Part shown: piece after piece, positions 1 to 8,389 of the stretch | How positions within the stretch are numbered: position 1 is the first letter of the stretch | How the letters are laid out: the number at the start of each line of letters is the position of its first letter | Source of the DNA: Archangium violaceum Cb vi76 | GTDB lineage: Bacteria > Myxococcota > Myxococcia > Myxococcales > Myxococcaceae | NCBI RefSeq assembly: GCF_000733295.1 | Contig: NZ_JPMI01000270.1 | Coordinates: 5-64,004 of the forward strand | Length of the DNA: 64,000 nt | Reading direction: 5' to 3' | The notes under the pieces: model-generated | Database searches by the model: none | Seen by the model: the letters and a program-made list of their open reading frames with translations, nothing else | What the model was told of the DNA's origin: nothing | Program-made: the position numbers and the translations under genes

Positions 1-157
1 GGTATCTGCACCTGTTCTTCAACCCAAGGAACCCAGTGTGGACAGGGGTTCAACCCGGGATTCGAGGCACCCTCACCCCGTCCCTCTCCCGGAGGGCGAG
101 GGAAAATGGACGCGCTTGTTCCCCGGGGCACTCATTCACGGACATCGCTGACGCGAA
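1..157. other. left edge, no assignable gene
   Basis: This stretch lies downstream of serA on the minus strand. All three plus-strand frames stay open for a while from base 1, so the tail of a gene entering from the left cannot be excluded, but none has a recognisable product. The only clear structure is the hairpin repeat at 70-103. Confidence 0.4.
70..103. repeat. CCCTC/GAGGG hairpin repeat, copy 1
   Basis: Begins CCCTCACCCCGTCCCTCTCC and folds back on a GGGCGAGGGA arm (81-103). The same element recurs at 50626-50660 and 63565-63610, with a shortened version at 53874-53895. It lies 55 bases past the serA stop codon, where the hairpin could also help end transcription. Elements of this type are common intergenic repeats in high-GC bacteria; mobility is not implied. 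Confidence 0.7.
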
Positions 158-1408
158 TCAGGACACGATGCGCGTCTTGATGTCCGTCTGCAGGCCCGCG
201 ATGGCCTGGCACACCGGGTTGGCCACGTCCTGGTCCAGGTCCATCAACAGGTAGCCGATGTTCGCGTCCGTGCTCAGCACCTGCGCGTGGATGTTGGCGT
301 TGAGGTCCGAGACGATCTTGTTGATGTCGCGGAGCACGCCCGGCGTGTTGCGGTGCACGTTGAGGATGCGGTGTGTCTTGGGGATCAGCGGCGTCTCCAC
401 CTGCGGGAAGTTCACCGCCCCCGTCGTGGCTCCGCTGCGCACGAACTTGATGAGCGAGGTGGCCACTTCCTTGCCAATCGCCGCCTGCGCCTCCTCCGTG
501 GAGCCGCCGATGTGCGGCGTGAGGATGACGTTGGGCAGCCCCTGCAGCTCGGTGGCGAAGCCGTCGCTGTTCGTCTCCGGCTCCGTCGGGTAGACGTCCA
601 CCGCCGCGCCACTCAGGTGCCCCGAGCGCAGTGCGTTCGCCAGCGCGGGAATATCCACCACCGTGCCCCGGCTCGCGTTGATGAGGCAGCTTCCCTTGCG
701 CATCCGCGCCAGCGCGGGCGGGCCAATCATCCACTCCGTGGACGGCGTGGCCGGCACGTGCAGCGTCACGAAGTCCGAGTTCTCCAGCAGCTCGCTCAGC
801 GTGGCCGTGGGCCTCGAGTTGCCCAGCGGCAGCTTCGTCATGACGTCGTAGAAGAGCACGCGCATGCCCATGGACTCGGCCAGCACGCCCACCTGGGTGC
901 CAATGTGCCCGTAGCCGACAATCCCCAGCGTCTTGCCGCGCACCTCGTGGCTTCCCGTGGCCACCTTGCGCCACTGGCCCAGGTGCACCTCGCGGTTGCG
1001 GTCCCCCAGCTGACGCGTGAGCATGACGATCTCCGCGATGACCAGCTCCGCCACGCTGCGCGTGTTGCTGAAGGGGGCGTTGAAGACGGGCACCCCGTGG
1101 ACGTTGGCCGACTTCAGGTCCACCTGGTTGGTGCCGATGCAGAAGGCTCCCACCGCCAGCAGGTTGGGGGCCTTGGCCAGCGCCGGCTCCCACACGTTCG
1201 TCTTGCTGCGGATGCCCAGCAGGTGCACGCCCTGGATGCGCTCCTCCAGCTCCTCGGGCTTGAGCGCTCCCTTGAGCCGCTCCACCGAGTAGCCCTCCGC
1301 CGCGAGCATCTCCTCGGCGGATGCGTGGATGTTCTCCAGCAGCAGGACCTTCAGGGGGCCTTCGATGGACACCGGAGTGGAGGGCGACGGGAACTTGGGC
1401 GTGCTCAT
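158..1408 (-). CDS. serA: D-3-phosphoglycerate dehydrogenase
   Basis: Oxidises 3-phosphoglycerate to 3-phosphohydroxypyruvate with NAD+, the first step of serine synthesis, in the cytoplasm. The product is 416 residues, matching the short E. coli-type SerA. It has a 2-hydroxyacid dehydrogenase fold with GYGHIG (165-170) in the NAD-binding domain and the catalytic histidine segment TPHIGGSTEEAQ. A single C-terminal ACT domain (about 340-416, TPGVLRDINKIVSDLN) is the usual site of serine feedback inhibition. I chose the ATG at 1408, giving MSTPKFPS; an in-frame upstream start at 1447 would add a non-conserved tail. It stands alone; the neighbouring protease is transcribed the same way but is separated by a hairpin. 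Confidence 0.95.
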   Translation of the reverse strand: MSTPKFPSPSTPVSIEGPLKVLLLENIHASAEEMLAAEGYSVERLKGALKPEELEERIQGVHLLGIRSKTNVWEPALAKAPNLLAVGAFCIGTNQVDLKSANVHGVPVFNAPFSNTRSVAELVIAEIVMLTRQLGDRNREVHLGQWRKVATGSHEVRGKTLGIVGYGHIGTQVGVLAESMGMRVLFYDVMTKLPLGNSRPTATLSELLENSDFVTLHVPATPSTEWMIGPPALARMRKGSCLINASRGTVVDIPALANALRSGHLSGAAVDVYPTEPETNSDGFATELQGLPNVILTPHIGGSTEEAQAAIGKEVATSLIKFVRSGATTGAVNFPQVETPLIPKTHRILNVHRNTPGVLRDINKIVSDLNANIHAQVLSTDANIGYLLMDLDQDVANPVCQAIAGLQTDIKTRIVS

Positions 1409-1461
1409 ATGAAGCACCGCGTTAGATCCCGCCCCCCGGGCTGTCAAGCGTCTGCTGCGCC

Positions 1462-1503
1462 CACACCGGGGCCGCCCGTCACGAGGGCGAGCGGCCCGGT
1501 GTG
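1462..1503 (-). terminator. GC-rich hairpin after the protease gene
   Basis: The arm ACACCGGGGCCGC (starting 1463) pairs with GCGGCCCGGTGT (1491-1502) with one bulged base, around a loop containing GTCACGAGGG. It starts 13 bases past the protease stop codon on the minus strand. There is no clear T-run, as is usual at this GC content. Confidence 0.55.
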
Positions 1504-1515
1504 TCCGGGTGTGGC

Positions 1516-3192
1516 CTACTGGATGGTGTAGGCCACCGTTCCGCTGCAGCTGTTGCTGGAGTAGCAGCCGGCGCGGATCTGATACGCGCCAGCCGCCCCC
1601 GAGGGGACGGTGTACGTGAGGTACGACAGGGTGCCGCAGCCGCTGCCGTCGTCGTTGACGGCCACCTGCGTGCCCGTGGGGCCGTACAGCCGCAGGTAGG
1701 TGTCACCCGTACCGGAACCGCCGCTCACCGTGCAGGTGCCCAGCCGGAGGACCTGGCCGGCCGCCGCCGTCACGCTGTGGTTGACGGTGTTCTGCTGGGC
1801 GCTGTTGGTGTTGCTGGCGCTGAAGTTGAACGAGCCGCTGGTGCCACCGCCGCCCGAGCCCGGCGTCACCTTCCACACCACGGTGCCGCCGCAGCTGCCG
1901 CTGGAGTAGCAGCCACCGCGGATGGTGAAGGAGCCGGCCGCCGGCACGGTGTACTTGATGTAGGAGCCACGGCCGCCGCACGAGTCATCGTTGTTGGCCA
2001 CCTCGGTGCCCGCGCCGTTGTTGAGGCGCAGGAAGGAGTCACCGTCCACCACGGCGCCGTCCACGCCGCAGGTGCCCAGCTCCACCACGTCGCCCGCGGC
2101 GAACGTGAGCGTCTTGTCCACCGTGTTCTGCTGGGCGCTGTTGGTGTTGCTCGCCGTGTACGCGTACGAGTTGGGCGGAGGCGGAGGCGGAGGCGGCAGG
2201 CCGCTGCACAGCTGCGTGTTGCCGTTGTTCGTCGCGGTGCAGTAGGCGCGGATGGCCGGGTAGACGTAGGTGATGTCCTCGCCGCGGCAGCCCGTCTCGC
2301 TGCACACGTTCACCACCCGGCAGCTGCCGCTGGTGACGTAGTCCGTCTCGCCGCGCACGAGGATGCCCGCCACCGTGTAGGTGCTCGTCTCGTACACGCC
2401 CGAGCCCGAGTTGCCACCGAAGGTGTCCGTGGAGGCGATGAAGTAGTCCAGCGTGCCCGAGCGCGTGTCACGCACCGAGCCGCCCGAGTCGATCTTGAAG
2501 GGGATGCCGCTGCCGCTGCCGATGACGGCCACGTTCTGCCCCACCGTCAGCGCGGTGTTGCCCGTGCGCACCGGCGCCGGGGTGAAACGCGGCGTGGCCG
2601 GCCGGTCCAGCCGCAGCACGGCGAAGTCCAGGTTCTGCCCGTTCACCGTTCCCTGCTGGCGCGCGACGATGGCGGCGCAGCTGTAGATGTCCGCCGTGGT
2701 GACCGTCTGCAGCGTGCCCGCCGCGGTGCGGTAGTAGTTGAAGACGAGCCGCGTATCGGCGCAGGCCGAGGCGCTGGTGACGCAGTGGCCCGCGGTGAGC
2801 ACCAGGTCGTCCGCGATGAGCGTGCCCGAGCAGAAGGCCGACGTCGGATCATCCCGGAAGCGCTCGGTGGAGCACAGGTTGTAGGCGGTGCCCAGCGCCG
2901 AGCCGGTGAAGGTGACGTTGTTGGGGTTGGAGGCGTTGAAGTCGGACGGGTTCATCAGCGCCACCGTGGCCTGCTGGGCGCGCAGGCGCAGCGTGGCGTT
3001 CGAGTGCGCGTAGACGTCCTGCCGGTTGTCCGTGCCGTAGACGACTTCGCTCTGCTTCTCGCCGAGCTCCTTGGCCGGCACGCCCTGGGCCGCGTCCAGC
3101 TCCTCCGCGGGACCACACGCCGCGAGCGTGAGGGTGCACATCAACGTGCCCACGAGGGGCCGGGCCATCCGCCCGAACCGGGGATGTCGCAT
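1516..3192 (-). CDS. secreted trypsin-like serine protease with two C-terminal PPC-like repeats
   Basis: A 558-residue secreted protease. The N-terminus is a lipoprotein-type signal (LTLAAC, Cys26). The chymotrypsin-fold domain carries the full triad: His136 (LTAGHC), Asp189 (NLDFAVLRL) and Ser262 (GGNSGSGV). An eight-proline linker leads to two tandem repeats of about 100 residues, each starting ASNTNSAQQNTV and ending near CYSS.SC.GTV; they resemble bacterial pre-peptidase C-terminal (PPC) beta-sandwich domains. The ATG at 3192 follows an AGGAG at suitable spacing; a longer reading to 3321 would put 43 non-signal residues in front. Likely role: extracellular or surface proteolysis, fitting a predatory lifestyle (inference). 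The repeats may be removed on maturation or bind substrate. Confidence 0.88.
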   Translation of the reverse strand: MRHPRFGRMARPLVGTLMCTLTLAACGPAEELDAAQGVPAKELGEKQSEVVYGTDNRQDVYAHSNATLRLRAQQATVALMNPSDFNASNPNNVTFTGSALGTAYNLCSTERFRDDPTSAFCSGTLIADDLVLTAGHCVTSASACADTRLVFNYYRTAAGTLQTVTTADIYSCAAIVARQQGTVNGQNLDFAVLRLDRPATPRFTPAPVRTGNTALTVGQNVAVIGSGSGIPFKIDSGGSVRDTRSGTLDYFIASTDTFGGNSGSGVYETSTYTVAGILVRGETDYVTSGSCRVVNVCSETGCRGEDITYVYPAIRAYCTATNNGNTQLCSGLPPPPPPPPNSYAYTASNTNSAQQNTVDKTLTFAAGDVVELGTCGVDGAVVDGDSFLRLNNGAGTEVANNDDSCGGRGSYIKYTVPAAGSFTIRGGCYSSGSCGGTVVWKVTPGSGGGGTSGSFNFSASNTNSAQQNTVNHSVTAAAGQVLRLGTCTVSGGSGTGDTYLRLYGPTGTQVAVNDDGSGCGTLSYLTYTVPSGAAGAYQIRAGCYSSNSCSGTVAYTIQ

Positions 3193-3338
3193 GGGGATTC
3201 GCTCCTGTTTTTCTTTGGGGGTGAGAAAACCACGCCAGACTGGGAAGCCGGGCAACCCCATGATGCCCCAAATAAACCCTACGAGGGCATACGTTTGGAC
3301 GGAGCGTGCGTGGGAGGCCATCCCACGGGTGCGGCGGA

Positions 3339-3716
3339 CTACTCGTCGTCGGGGTTGCGCAGCCAGGCCAGGGCGGCCTCGCGCGTCTCGAAGGTGCGCG
3401 TGGGGATGGTGAGCATGGCCTGCTTCGTCATGCGCCAGGCCTGGAGGCCGGAGGCGGCATCACTCACCACGCGCGCCGAGCGCTTCATCCCGTGCAGCTG
3501 CGCGAAGGCGTTGAGGCTGGCCATGGTGGCCACCATCTCCGGCGGCATCACACGCAGCTGCCCCTGGTCCACCAGCGCGCTCCAGGGGCCGCCCATGCGG
3601 ATGATCGTCTCGCGGATGCGCTTGAGGTAGTCCGTCACGTCCTCCGCCGTGGGCTGCGGGGGATAGACGACGTCGATGATGCGGTCTGCCTCGTAGACGG
3701 TGATCTGAAAGGGCAT
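3339..3716 (-). CDS. SpoIIAA-like (STAS/SEC14-type) small protein
   Basis: A 125-residue cytoplasmic protein with no signal or membrane segment. Its alternating strand/helix pattern fits the SpoIIAA-like fold of lipid-binding or regulatory proteins: ITVYEADRIIDVVYPP, then WSALVDQGQLRVMPPEM, then FETREAALAWL near the end. No catalytic residues can be named. It sits between the protease and a small secreted protein, with a weak case for joint transcription with the protease downstream of it. The family call rests on general pattern only. Confidence 0.6.
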   Translation of the reverse strand: MPFQITVYEADRIIDVVYPPQPTAEDVTDYLKRIRETIIRMGGPWSALVDQGQLRVMPPEMVATMASLNAFAQLHGMKRSARVVSDAASGLQAWRMTKQAMLTIPTRTFETREAALAWLRNPDDE

Positions 3717-3822
3717 GCGGGGCGCACTCTAGCCTCAGAGGGGCCCAGGTCGAAAACCCCGTCAGCTCTCCTTTTTCCGGCCGTCCCTGGAGGCGGGCCG
3801 GAACGGCCGGAAAGGGGGAGTC

Positions 3823-4149
3823 ATGAACAGGAAGCTGTATGTGCTGAGCGCGGTGTTGGGGTCTCTGCCGGCCCTGTTTCCGGTGACGTGCTCCCCGTGG
3901 GCGTCTTCCGGGCAGAAGCGGGTGGAGGAGTCGCGGGGTGGTGCGTCGAGGCGGACGGAGCGGTTCATCGGCGGCAACGAGGCCGTGGTTCCTCCGTCCT
4001 CCCAGGTGGCTCCGGGCCTGGAGCCCGGCGTCCCGGCGCACCCGTGCGAGCTCATCACGGTGATGCAGGTGCCGTGTGACCCCGCCTCGGCCACGTGCGA
4101 GTACACGTATTGGCAGTGCCCCGAGAGCGTGGAGCCGCTCCGGGCGTAG
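3823..4149 (+). CDS. small secreted hypothetical protein
   Basis: A 108-residue protein preceded by a strong ribosome-binding site (AAGGGGGAG, 3 bases before the ATG). It begins with a hydrophobic stretch (YVLSAVLGSLPALFPVTC) that fits a signal peptide or lipoprotein signal. The C-terminal half contains four cysteines (HPCELITVMQVPCDPASATC and YWQCPES), suggesting disulfides in an exported protein. No known domain is recognised. It runs away from the divergent gene at 3339-3716. Confidence 0.6.
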   Translation: MNRKLYVLSAVLGSLPALFPVTCSPWASSGQKRVEESRGGASRRTERFIGGNEAVVPPSSQVAPGLEPGVPAHPCELITVMQVPCDPASATCEYTYWQCPESVEPLRA

Positions 4150-4157
4150 GGGGCCCC

Positions 4158-4182
4158 GGCCCCGGGCGAGCATCCCGGGCCC
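4158..4182 (+). terminator. CCCGGG hairpin after small secreted gene
   Basis: CCCGGG (4161-4166) repeats as CCCGGG (4174-4179) across a 7-base loop, so the transcript can fold into a short GC stem 9 bases after the stop codon at 4149. No T-run follows. Confidence 0.35.
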
Positions 4183-4343
4183 GATGGCCTGCCTGTCCTA
4201 CGCCCGGGTGGCCGAGCCGTGGGGCGCCGGGACGCGGGCGTCCTTGGCGCTCCTCTTCGCGGGTTCCTAGCTTGGCACAGGCCCTGGGTCCGGCGCGTGC
4301 CGGCCCGGGACAGGGGCCAGGGGACCTGGCCCGGGAGGTCCGT

Positions 4344-4748
4344 ATGGGGACGCGAGTGAAGCGCTTGGGAGCGGTCGTGCTGGCGGCGGTGCTGGGCGGC
4401 GCGGGGTGCGCGGGGACGAAGGAGGCGGCGCGGGACGTGGAGTCCGCGGTGCCCGGCCTCTCGCAGAAGGAGGAGGGCGTGGTGACGAACGTCGACAAGG
4501 ACTCCCACCGCATCGCCGTGAAGAGCGTGAGCGAGCCGTCCGCGCAGGAGGTGTGGTTCGCCCTCACTCCGGACACGAAGCTGGAGCGCGACGGGCAGCG
4601 GGTGGGCTGGGATGACCTCGACGAGGGCACGCCGGTGCGCGTGAGCTTCGAGCCGGCCGCGGGCGCCGAGAAGACGTACAAGGTGGAGCTCCTCACGGGC
4701 CAGCAGGCGGAGGAGGTGAAGCAGAAGGCCGAGCTCCTCGGCCACTAG
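4344..4748 (+). CDS. small lipoprotein, OB-fold-like
   Basis: A 134-residue protein. The ATG at 4344 has GGGAGG just upstream and is followed by a lipoprotein signal ending at Cys22 (AAVLGGAGCAG). The remainder reads as a small beta-barrel: GVVTNVDKDSHRIAVKS, FALTPDTKLERDGQRV, DDLDEGTPVRVSFEP. This is the pattern of DUF5666-like/OB-type lipoproteins. No enzyme residues are apparent. The frame is open further upstream to 4095, but the signal peptide and ribosome site fix the start. It precedes an outer-membrane barrel gene by 32 bases, so the two may be co-transcribed envelope genes. Confidence 0.7.
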   Translation: MGTRVKRLGAVVLAAVLGGAGCAGTKEAARDVESAVPGLSQKEEGVVTNVDKDSHRIAVKSVSEPSAQEVWFALTPDTKLERDGQRVGWDDLDEGTPVRVSFEPAAGAEKTYKVELLTGQQAEEVKQKAELLGH

Positions 4749-4780
4749 GGCCCGGCGCGGGCATCCGTGTGGGAACGGGA

Positions 4781-5410
4781 ATGACGCGGGCGGGGTGGGG
4801 CGTGCTCCTCGCGCTGGGCGTGGGGAGCCAGGTGGCGGGGGCGGCGCCCTGGTCCAAGCTGCGCGAGCTGTCCGTCACCGTGGGGGCAGGCGTGGAGGGC
4901 TACACCCTGAACCTGGCGCCGCTCATCGAGCCTGGGGTCACGTACGGGGTGATGCTGGACGTCCTGCCCCCTCCGTTGCTGGGCGTGCTGGACGTGGGCC
5001 TGGAGGCGGGCTTCTCGGGCGCGGTGAATGGGCTCGACACGCGCGATCCCCAGGCCTCGGCGGACGGCGTGGAACTGGTGCGCCATGGCTTCCACGCGGC
5101 GGCCACCGTGGCCCTCTTCCGCTCGAGGGTGCGGCCCTACGTGATGGGCGGCCTGGGCCTCAGCGTCTACAACATCCGCGGCACCGTGCGGGGCTTCGGC
5201 GATGACCTCGTGGGCAATGTCCCGCTCGGACTGGGCGTGCGCGCGTCCTTCCGGGGCCTCACCGCCGACGCGCGCCTCCACTACACCGTCCTCTTCGATC
5301 AGCGCTACGTCACCGGCGCGCCCGTGTCCAACGTGGGCGAGCCCGCGGCGCTCACCGTCGGGAAGGCGGGCCGCTACTCCGGCACGCTCAACCTCGGCGT
5401 GACGTGGTGA
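4781..5410 (+). CDS. outer-membrane beta-barrel protein
   Basis: A 209-residue exported protein with a signal peptide (WGVLLALGVGSQVAGA, cut before APW). The rest shows amphipathic strands typical of small porin-like barrels: GAGVEGYTLNLAPLIEPG, GFHAAATVALFRSRVRPYV, GGLGLSVYNIRG and the C-terminal strand GTLNLGVTW, which ends in an aromatic residue as outer-membrane proteins usually do. A GTG at 4769 is an alternative start adding four residues. The specific function is unknown. Confidence 0.7.
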   Translation: MTRAGWGVLLALGVGSQVAGAAPWSKLRELSVTVGAGVEGYTLNLAPLIEPGVTYGVMLDVLPPPLLGVLDVGLEAGFSGAVNGLDTRDPQASADGVELVRHGFHAAATVALFRSRVRPYVMGGLGLSVYNIRGTVRGFGDDLVGNVPLGLGVRASFRGLTADARLHYTVLFDQRYVTGAPVSNVGEPAALTVGKAGRYSGTLNLGVTW

Positions 5411-5428
5411 CGGCCCGGCCCACCCGCT

Positions 5429-7375
5429 TCAGTTCACCGGAGCGGGGCCCGCGCCCTTCAGGTGCTTGTCCAGGAAGCCGAGCATCCGCGAGTAGGCCTC
5501 CACCTCGTTCTTGCGCTTGCTGAAGCCGTGGCCCTCGTCGGGGAAGATGACGTACTCCACGGGGACGCCGTTCTTCTTCACCGCCTGGACGATCTCATCC
5601 GACTCGGGCTGGATGACGCGCGGATCATTGGCGCCCTGGAGGACGAGCAGCGGCTTGGAAATCTTCTCCGCGTGGAAGAGGGGAGAAATCTCGCGCAGCA
5701 TCTGCTCCTGCTTCGCCGGGTCGCCCATCTCCTTGTAGAGGGCCTCGCGCTGGCTCTCCCACCAGGGGGGGATGTTCTGGAGGGTGCGCAGCCAGTTGGA
5801 CACGCCGAAGATGTCCACGCCCACCTTGAAGGCATCCGGGTGGAAGGCGAGCGCGGCCAGCGTCATGTAGCCGCCGTAGCTGCCGCCAGCGATGCCGATG
5901 CGCTCGGCGTCCACGTAGGGCAGGCTGGCCAGGTACTTCTTCGCCTCGAGGCAGTCGAGCAGCGGCTCGCGGCCGTGCTTCTGGTCATCCGCGCCGTAGA
6001 AGCTCTTGCCGTAGCCGGAGCTGCCGCGGTTGTTGATGCCCAGCACCACGTAGCCATGGTTGGCGAGGTACTGCTGGATCGCCGCGTAGCCCTTGCGCGT
6101 CTGTCCACCCGGGCCACCGTGCACCCAGACGATGGCGGGCGCCTTGGCGGTGGCGGTGGCCTGGTGCGGCTTGTAGAGGATGTTGGGAATCTCCATCCCG
6201 TCGAAGGACTTGAAGCGCACCACCTCGGCGTCGACGAGGTCCTTCGCGTCGATGTCCCGGTTCAGCGCGTCGGTGAGGCGGGTGACCTTCTTCGTGCCGA
6301 AGTCATAGACGTGGAGGTTGGACGGAGAGCGGTCTCCGTTGTGGTAGAAGGCCATCCGCTTCTCGCTGTCGGAGATGGTCACCGAGGTGATGTCTCCCTC
6401 GGGCAGTTTCGGCAGCGCCAGGGGCTTGCCGGCCTTGACGTCGTGCACGCGGATGACGGTGCGGCCGTCCTCGTTGATGGCGGTGACGCGGTAGCCACCC
6501 TTGCGCGAGAAGGAGGTGTACATCACGTCCCAGTCCGCGCGCTCGACAACCTCCGTCTTGCCGGTGGCCAGCTCGTAGCGGGCCACGTGCTTGAACTCGG
6601 AGTCCTGGTTCGTGAGGAAGTAGAGGGCCGTGGAGGCCGGATCGAAGCTGCTCACGGTGAAGTACACGTCTCCCTGGTGCGGGGTGATGTGCTTCAGCTC
6701 CTTCGTCTCCACGTTGTAGAGGTGGATGTCCGTGTCCTGGTTGGTGCGTGGCTTGTTGAAGGCCAGCCACTTCCCGTCGAGCGACACGTCCGAGATGTTG
6801 AAGCCCTGCTCGTTCTGGTAGACGAGCGTGCGCGCGTACGTCTTCGCGTCGTAGCGGTAGAGGTCGAAGAAGCGCGCGTCGCGCTCGTTGGTGAGGACGT
6901 AGAAGGCCGAGTCGTCCTGGTTCCAGCCCATGAAGCGGGCCTTGAGCTTCTCGCCGGGCGTGAGGTCTCGCTCCTTGCCGTCCGGGGTGCGCACGTAGAG
7001 GTGGCTCTGCTCGTTGCCCCCCTGGTCGCGAGAGATGAGGATGCGCTCGTCCTTGGGGAAGAAGCTCTCGGAGTAGGTGGAGTCCGTCTTGGATTGCGTG
7101 AGCGCCTTCGCCTTCCCGCCGGTGAGCGGCACGGTGTAGGCGTTGAAGATGCCGCTCTCGTTGGAGGTGAAGAGGACGCGCTTCTCGTCCGGAGAGAAGG
7201 AGGCGCCGCCGAGCTTCGTCGTCGCCATGAACTGCTCGATGGAGTACTGCTTCGAGGGCCGCGTGCTGGCCGGGGCCCGTGCCGTTGCCGGTGCCTTCTT
7301 GGGCGCCGCGAGCGCGAGGGTGGGCACGAGCGCGGCCGCCGCCAGCACTCGCAGGAGGGTGGACCTGGGTTGCAT
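5429..7375 (-). CDS. S9 family prolyl-oligopeptidase-type peptidase
   Basis: A 648-residue exported serine peptidase with a signal peptide (LLRVLAAAALVPTLALA). Residues about 45-390 form a WD40-like beta-propeller (for example GASFSPDEKRVLFTSNESG). The C-terminal alpha/beta-hydrolase domain holds the triad Ser499 (GGSYGGY), Asp584 (GANDPR) and His616 (EGHGF). This arrangement is that of dipeptidyl-peptidase/acylaminoacyl-peptidase relatives (S9B/S9C), which cut short peptides. The ATG at 7375 follows GGAG. It probably degrades peptides in the periplasm or outside the cell. It converges on the barrel gene with an 18-base gap. Confidence 0.92.
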   Translation of the reverse strand: MQPRSTLLRVLAAAALVPTLALAAPKKAPATARAPASTRPSKQYSIEQFMATTKLGGASFSPDEKRVLFTSNESGIFNAYTVPLTGGKAKALTQSKTDSTYSESFFPKDERILISRDQGGNEQSHLYVRTPDGKERDLTPGEKLKARFMGWNQDDSAFYVLTNERDARFFDLYRYDAKTYARTLVYQNEQGFNISDVSLDGKWLAFNKPRTNQDTDIHLYNVETKELKHITPHQGDVYFTVSSFDPASTALYFLTNQDSEFKHVARYELATGKTEVVERADWDVMYTSFSRKGGYRVTAINEDGRTVIRVHDVKAGKPLALPKLPEGDITSVTISDSEKRMAFYHNGDRSPSNLHVYDFGTKKVTRLTDALNRDIDAKDLVDAEVVRFKSFDGMEIPNILYKPHQATATAKAPAIVWVHGGPGGQTRKGYAAIQQYLANHGYVVLGINNRGSSGYGKSFYGADDQKHGREPLLDCLEAKKYLASLPYVDAERIGIAGGSYGGYMTLAALAFHPDAFKVGVDIFGVSNWLRTLQNIPPWWESQREALYKEMGDPAKQEQMLREISPLFHAEKISKPLLVLQGANDPRVIQPESDEIVQAVKKNGVPVEYVIFPDEGHGFSKRKNEVEAYSRMLGFLDKHLKGAGPAPVN

Positions 7376-7534
7376 GAAGTCTCCACGGGGAAGATGAATC
7401 GCCTGCCGGACACTCTACCTACGGGGAGTGCTCCTCCCGATTTCCCGCCATCCCACCCCTGAATTTCTTCCCGCTTACCGGCATGGCACTCGGGGACGGG
7501 GTGGCCAACCCATTGGAATCCATGAGGTGGAGCG

Positions 7535-7550
7535 TGGCACGCGGCGCGCA
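7535..7550 (+). promoter_or_regulatory. possible sigma-54 promoter
   Basis: TGGCACGCGGCGCGCA carries GG and GC separated by ten bases, as at -24/-12 elements, and the -24 half (TGGCAC) matches the consensus. The -12 half is weak (CGCGCA instead of TTGCA). It would transcribe toward the MshEN gene. Confidence 0.25.
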
Positions 7551-7563
7551 ATGAAGAGCGCAC

Positions 7564-7599
7564 GGGTTGGGGGTCGGGGGTGGGTTGAGGGGATTGGGG
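7564..7599 (+). other. G-quadruplex-forming tract
   Basis: Runs of 3, 5, 5 and 3 G with loops of 2, 2 and 1 base (7564-7584) satisfy the usual four-run rule. Two more GGGG runs follow up to 7599. It sits in the putative leader of the MshEN gene and would form on the plus strand, hence in its transcript if transcription starts upstream. Confidence 0.5.
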
Positions 7600-7710
7600 C
7601 CGGGAGCGCTCGGGCGGGTCGGGGTGGTGGGGGGACGGGGGGCGCCCGAGCGCGTGTAGTTCGTTCGTTGGGGGCGTGTGGCGTGGGGGGTGGTCGTGGG
7701 CGTGCGGCGG

Positions 7711-8241
7711 ATGCGGCTGGGCGAGCTGTGGGTGGCGAGCGGGCTGTTGGCGTCGGCGCAGGTGGAGACGGCGCTCGCCTTCCAGGCGCGGTGGCGGTGC
7801 AGGTTGGGGGAGGCCGCGGTGCGGATGGGACTGCTCGGGCCGGAGCAGTTGCTCATCTCGTTGGCTCGTCAGCTCCAGGTGCCCTTCATCCGCCGCGAGG
7901 GTCTGGAGCGCATTCCAGAAGGCATGGTGCGGTGCGTGCCGCCGCGGGTGCTCGAGCGCCTGCGGATGTGCCCGTTGCGGGTGGAGTGGCGTGACGAGGT
8001 GCGCGGCACCGTCTTCGTGGCCACCAGCGAGCCGGGCAACCTGGTGAAGCTCGACGACATGGCCTTCGCCACCGGCTGCTCGGTGCGCCCGGTGCTCGCG
8101 CTCGCCGAGGACATCGAGCACCTGCTGGGGCGCGTGGGAGTCCTCGCCGCGCGCGAGCGCTCCCGCGAGCGCTCCATCGAGCTCAATCCCGAGGACGCGC
8201 ACGTGCGCCTGCGCATCACCCGGGACTATTTCGCGCTCTAG
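7711..8241 (+). CDS. stand-alone MshEN (GspE N-terminal) domain protein, probable c-di-GMP binder
   Basis: A 176-residue protein consisting almost only of the MshEN domain normally found at the N-terminus of type II secretion/type IV pilus ATPases. It shows the two 24-residue nucleotide-binding motifs: RLGELWVASGLL...ALAFQ and RLGEAAVRMGLL...LARQ. They are separated by five residues (ARWRC), the spacing known for c-di-GMP-binding MshEN domains. No ATPase domain follows. I chose the ATG at 7711 because the motif starts right after it; the frame is open to a GTG at 7678. Likely a c-di-GMP-responsive adaptor (inference). Confidence 0.75.
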   Translation: MRLGELWVASGLLASAQVETALAFQARWRCRLGEAAVRMGLLGPEQLLISLARQLQVPFIRREGLERIPEGMVRCVPPRVLERLRMCPLRVEWRDEVRGTVFVATSEPGNLVKLDDMAFATGCSVRPVLALAEDIEHLLGRVGVLAARERSRERSIELNPEDAHVRLRITRDYFAL

Positions 8242-8389
8242 CGCTTCGGGCCAGGCGGATGGAGAGCGCGAGTCGCGTTACGTGCCTGCTTCCATTTTGG
8301 ATCACACGCCCTCCTGCCCTCCAGGGCAGCGCGGGGCCGGTGGTCTTCTCCAGGGGAAGGGAGTGGAAGGTCTCTTCGTTTTGGTGGCG

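Larger units (their letters stand above)
7376..7710. other. 335-bp divergent intergenic region, G-rich
   Basis: Separates the S9 peptidase (minus) from the MshEN gene (plus). The part from about 7560 to 7700 is strongly G-rich on the plus strand, with a four-run G-quadruplex motif at 7564-7584. A possible sigma-54 site is at 7535-7550. No open frame here looks like a gene. Confidence 0.5.

Noticed and set aside
1-66. TTC-A-ACCCGGGATTCGAGG stretch considered as a tRNA T-arm
   Set aside because: No matching acceptor, D or anticodon arms can be folded upstream or downstream.
4274-4300. TGGCAC followed by GG, considered as a sigma-54 promoter
   Set aside because: The -12 GC is missing at the required spacing (GG-N10-GG).
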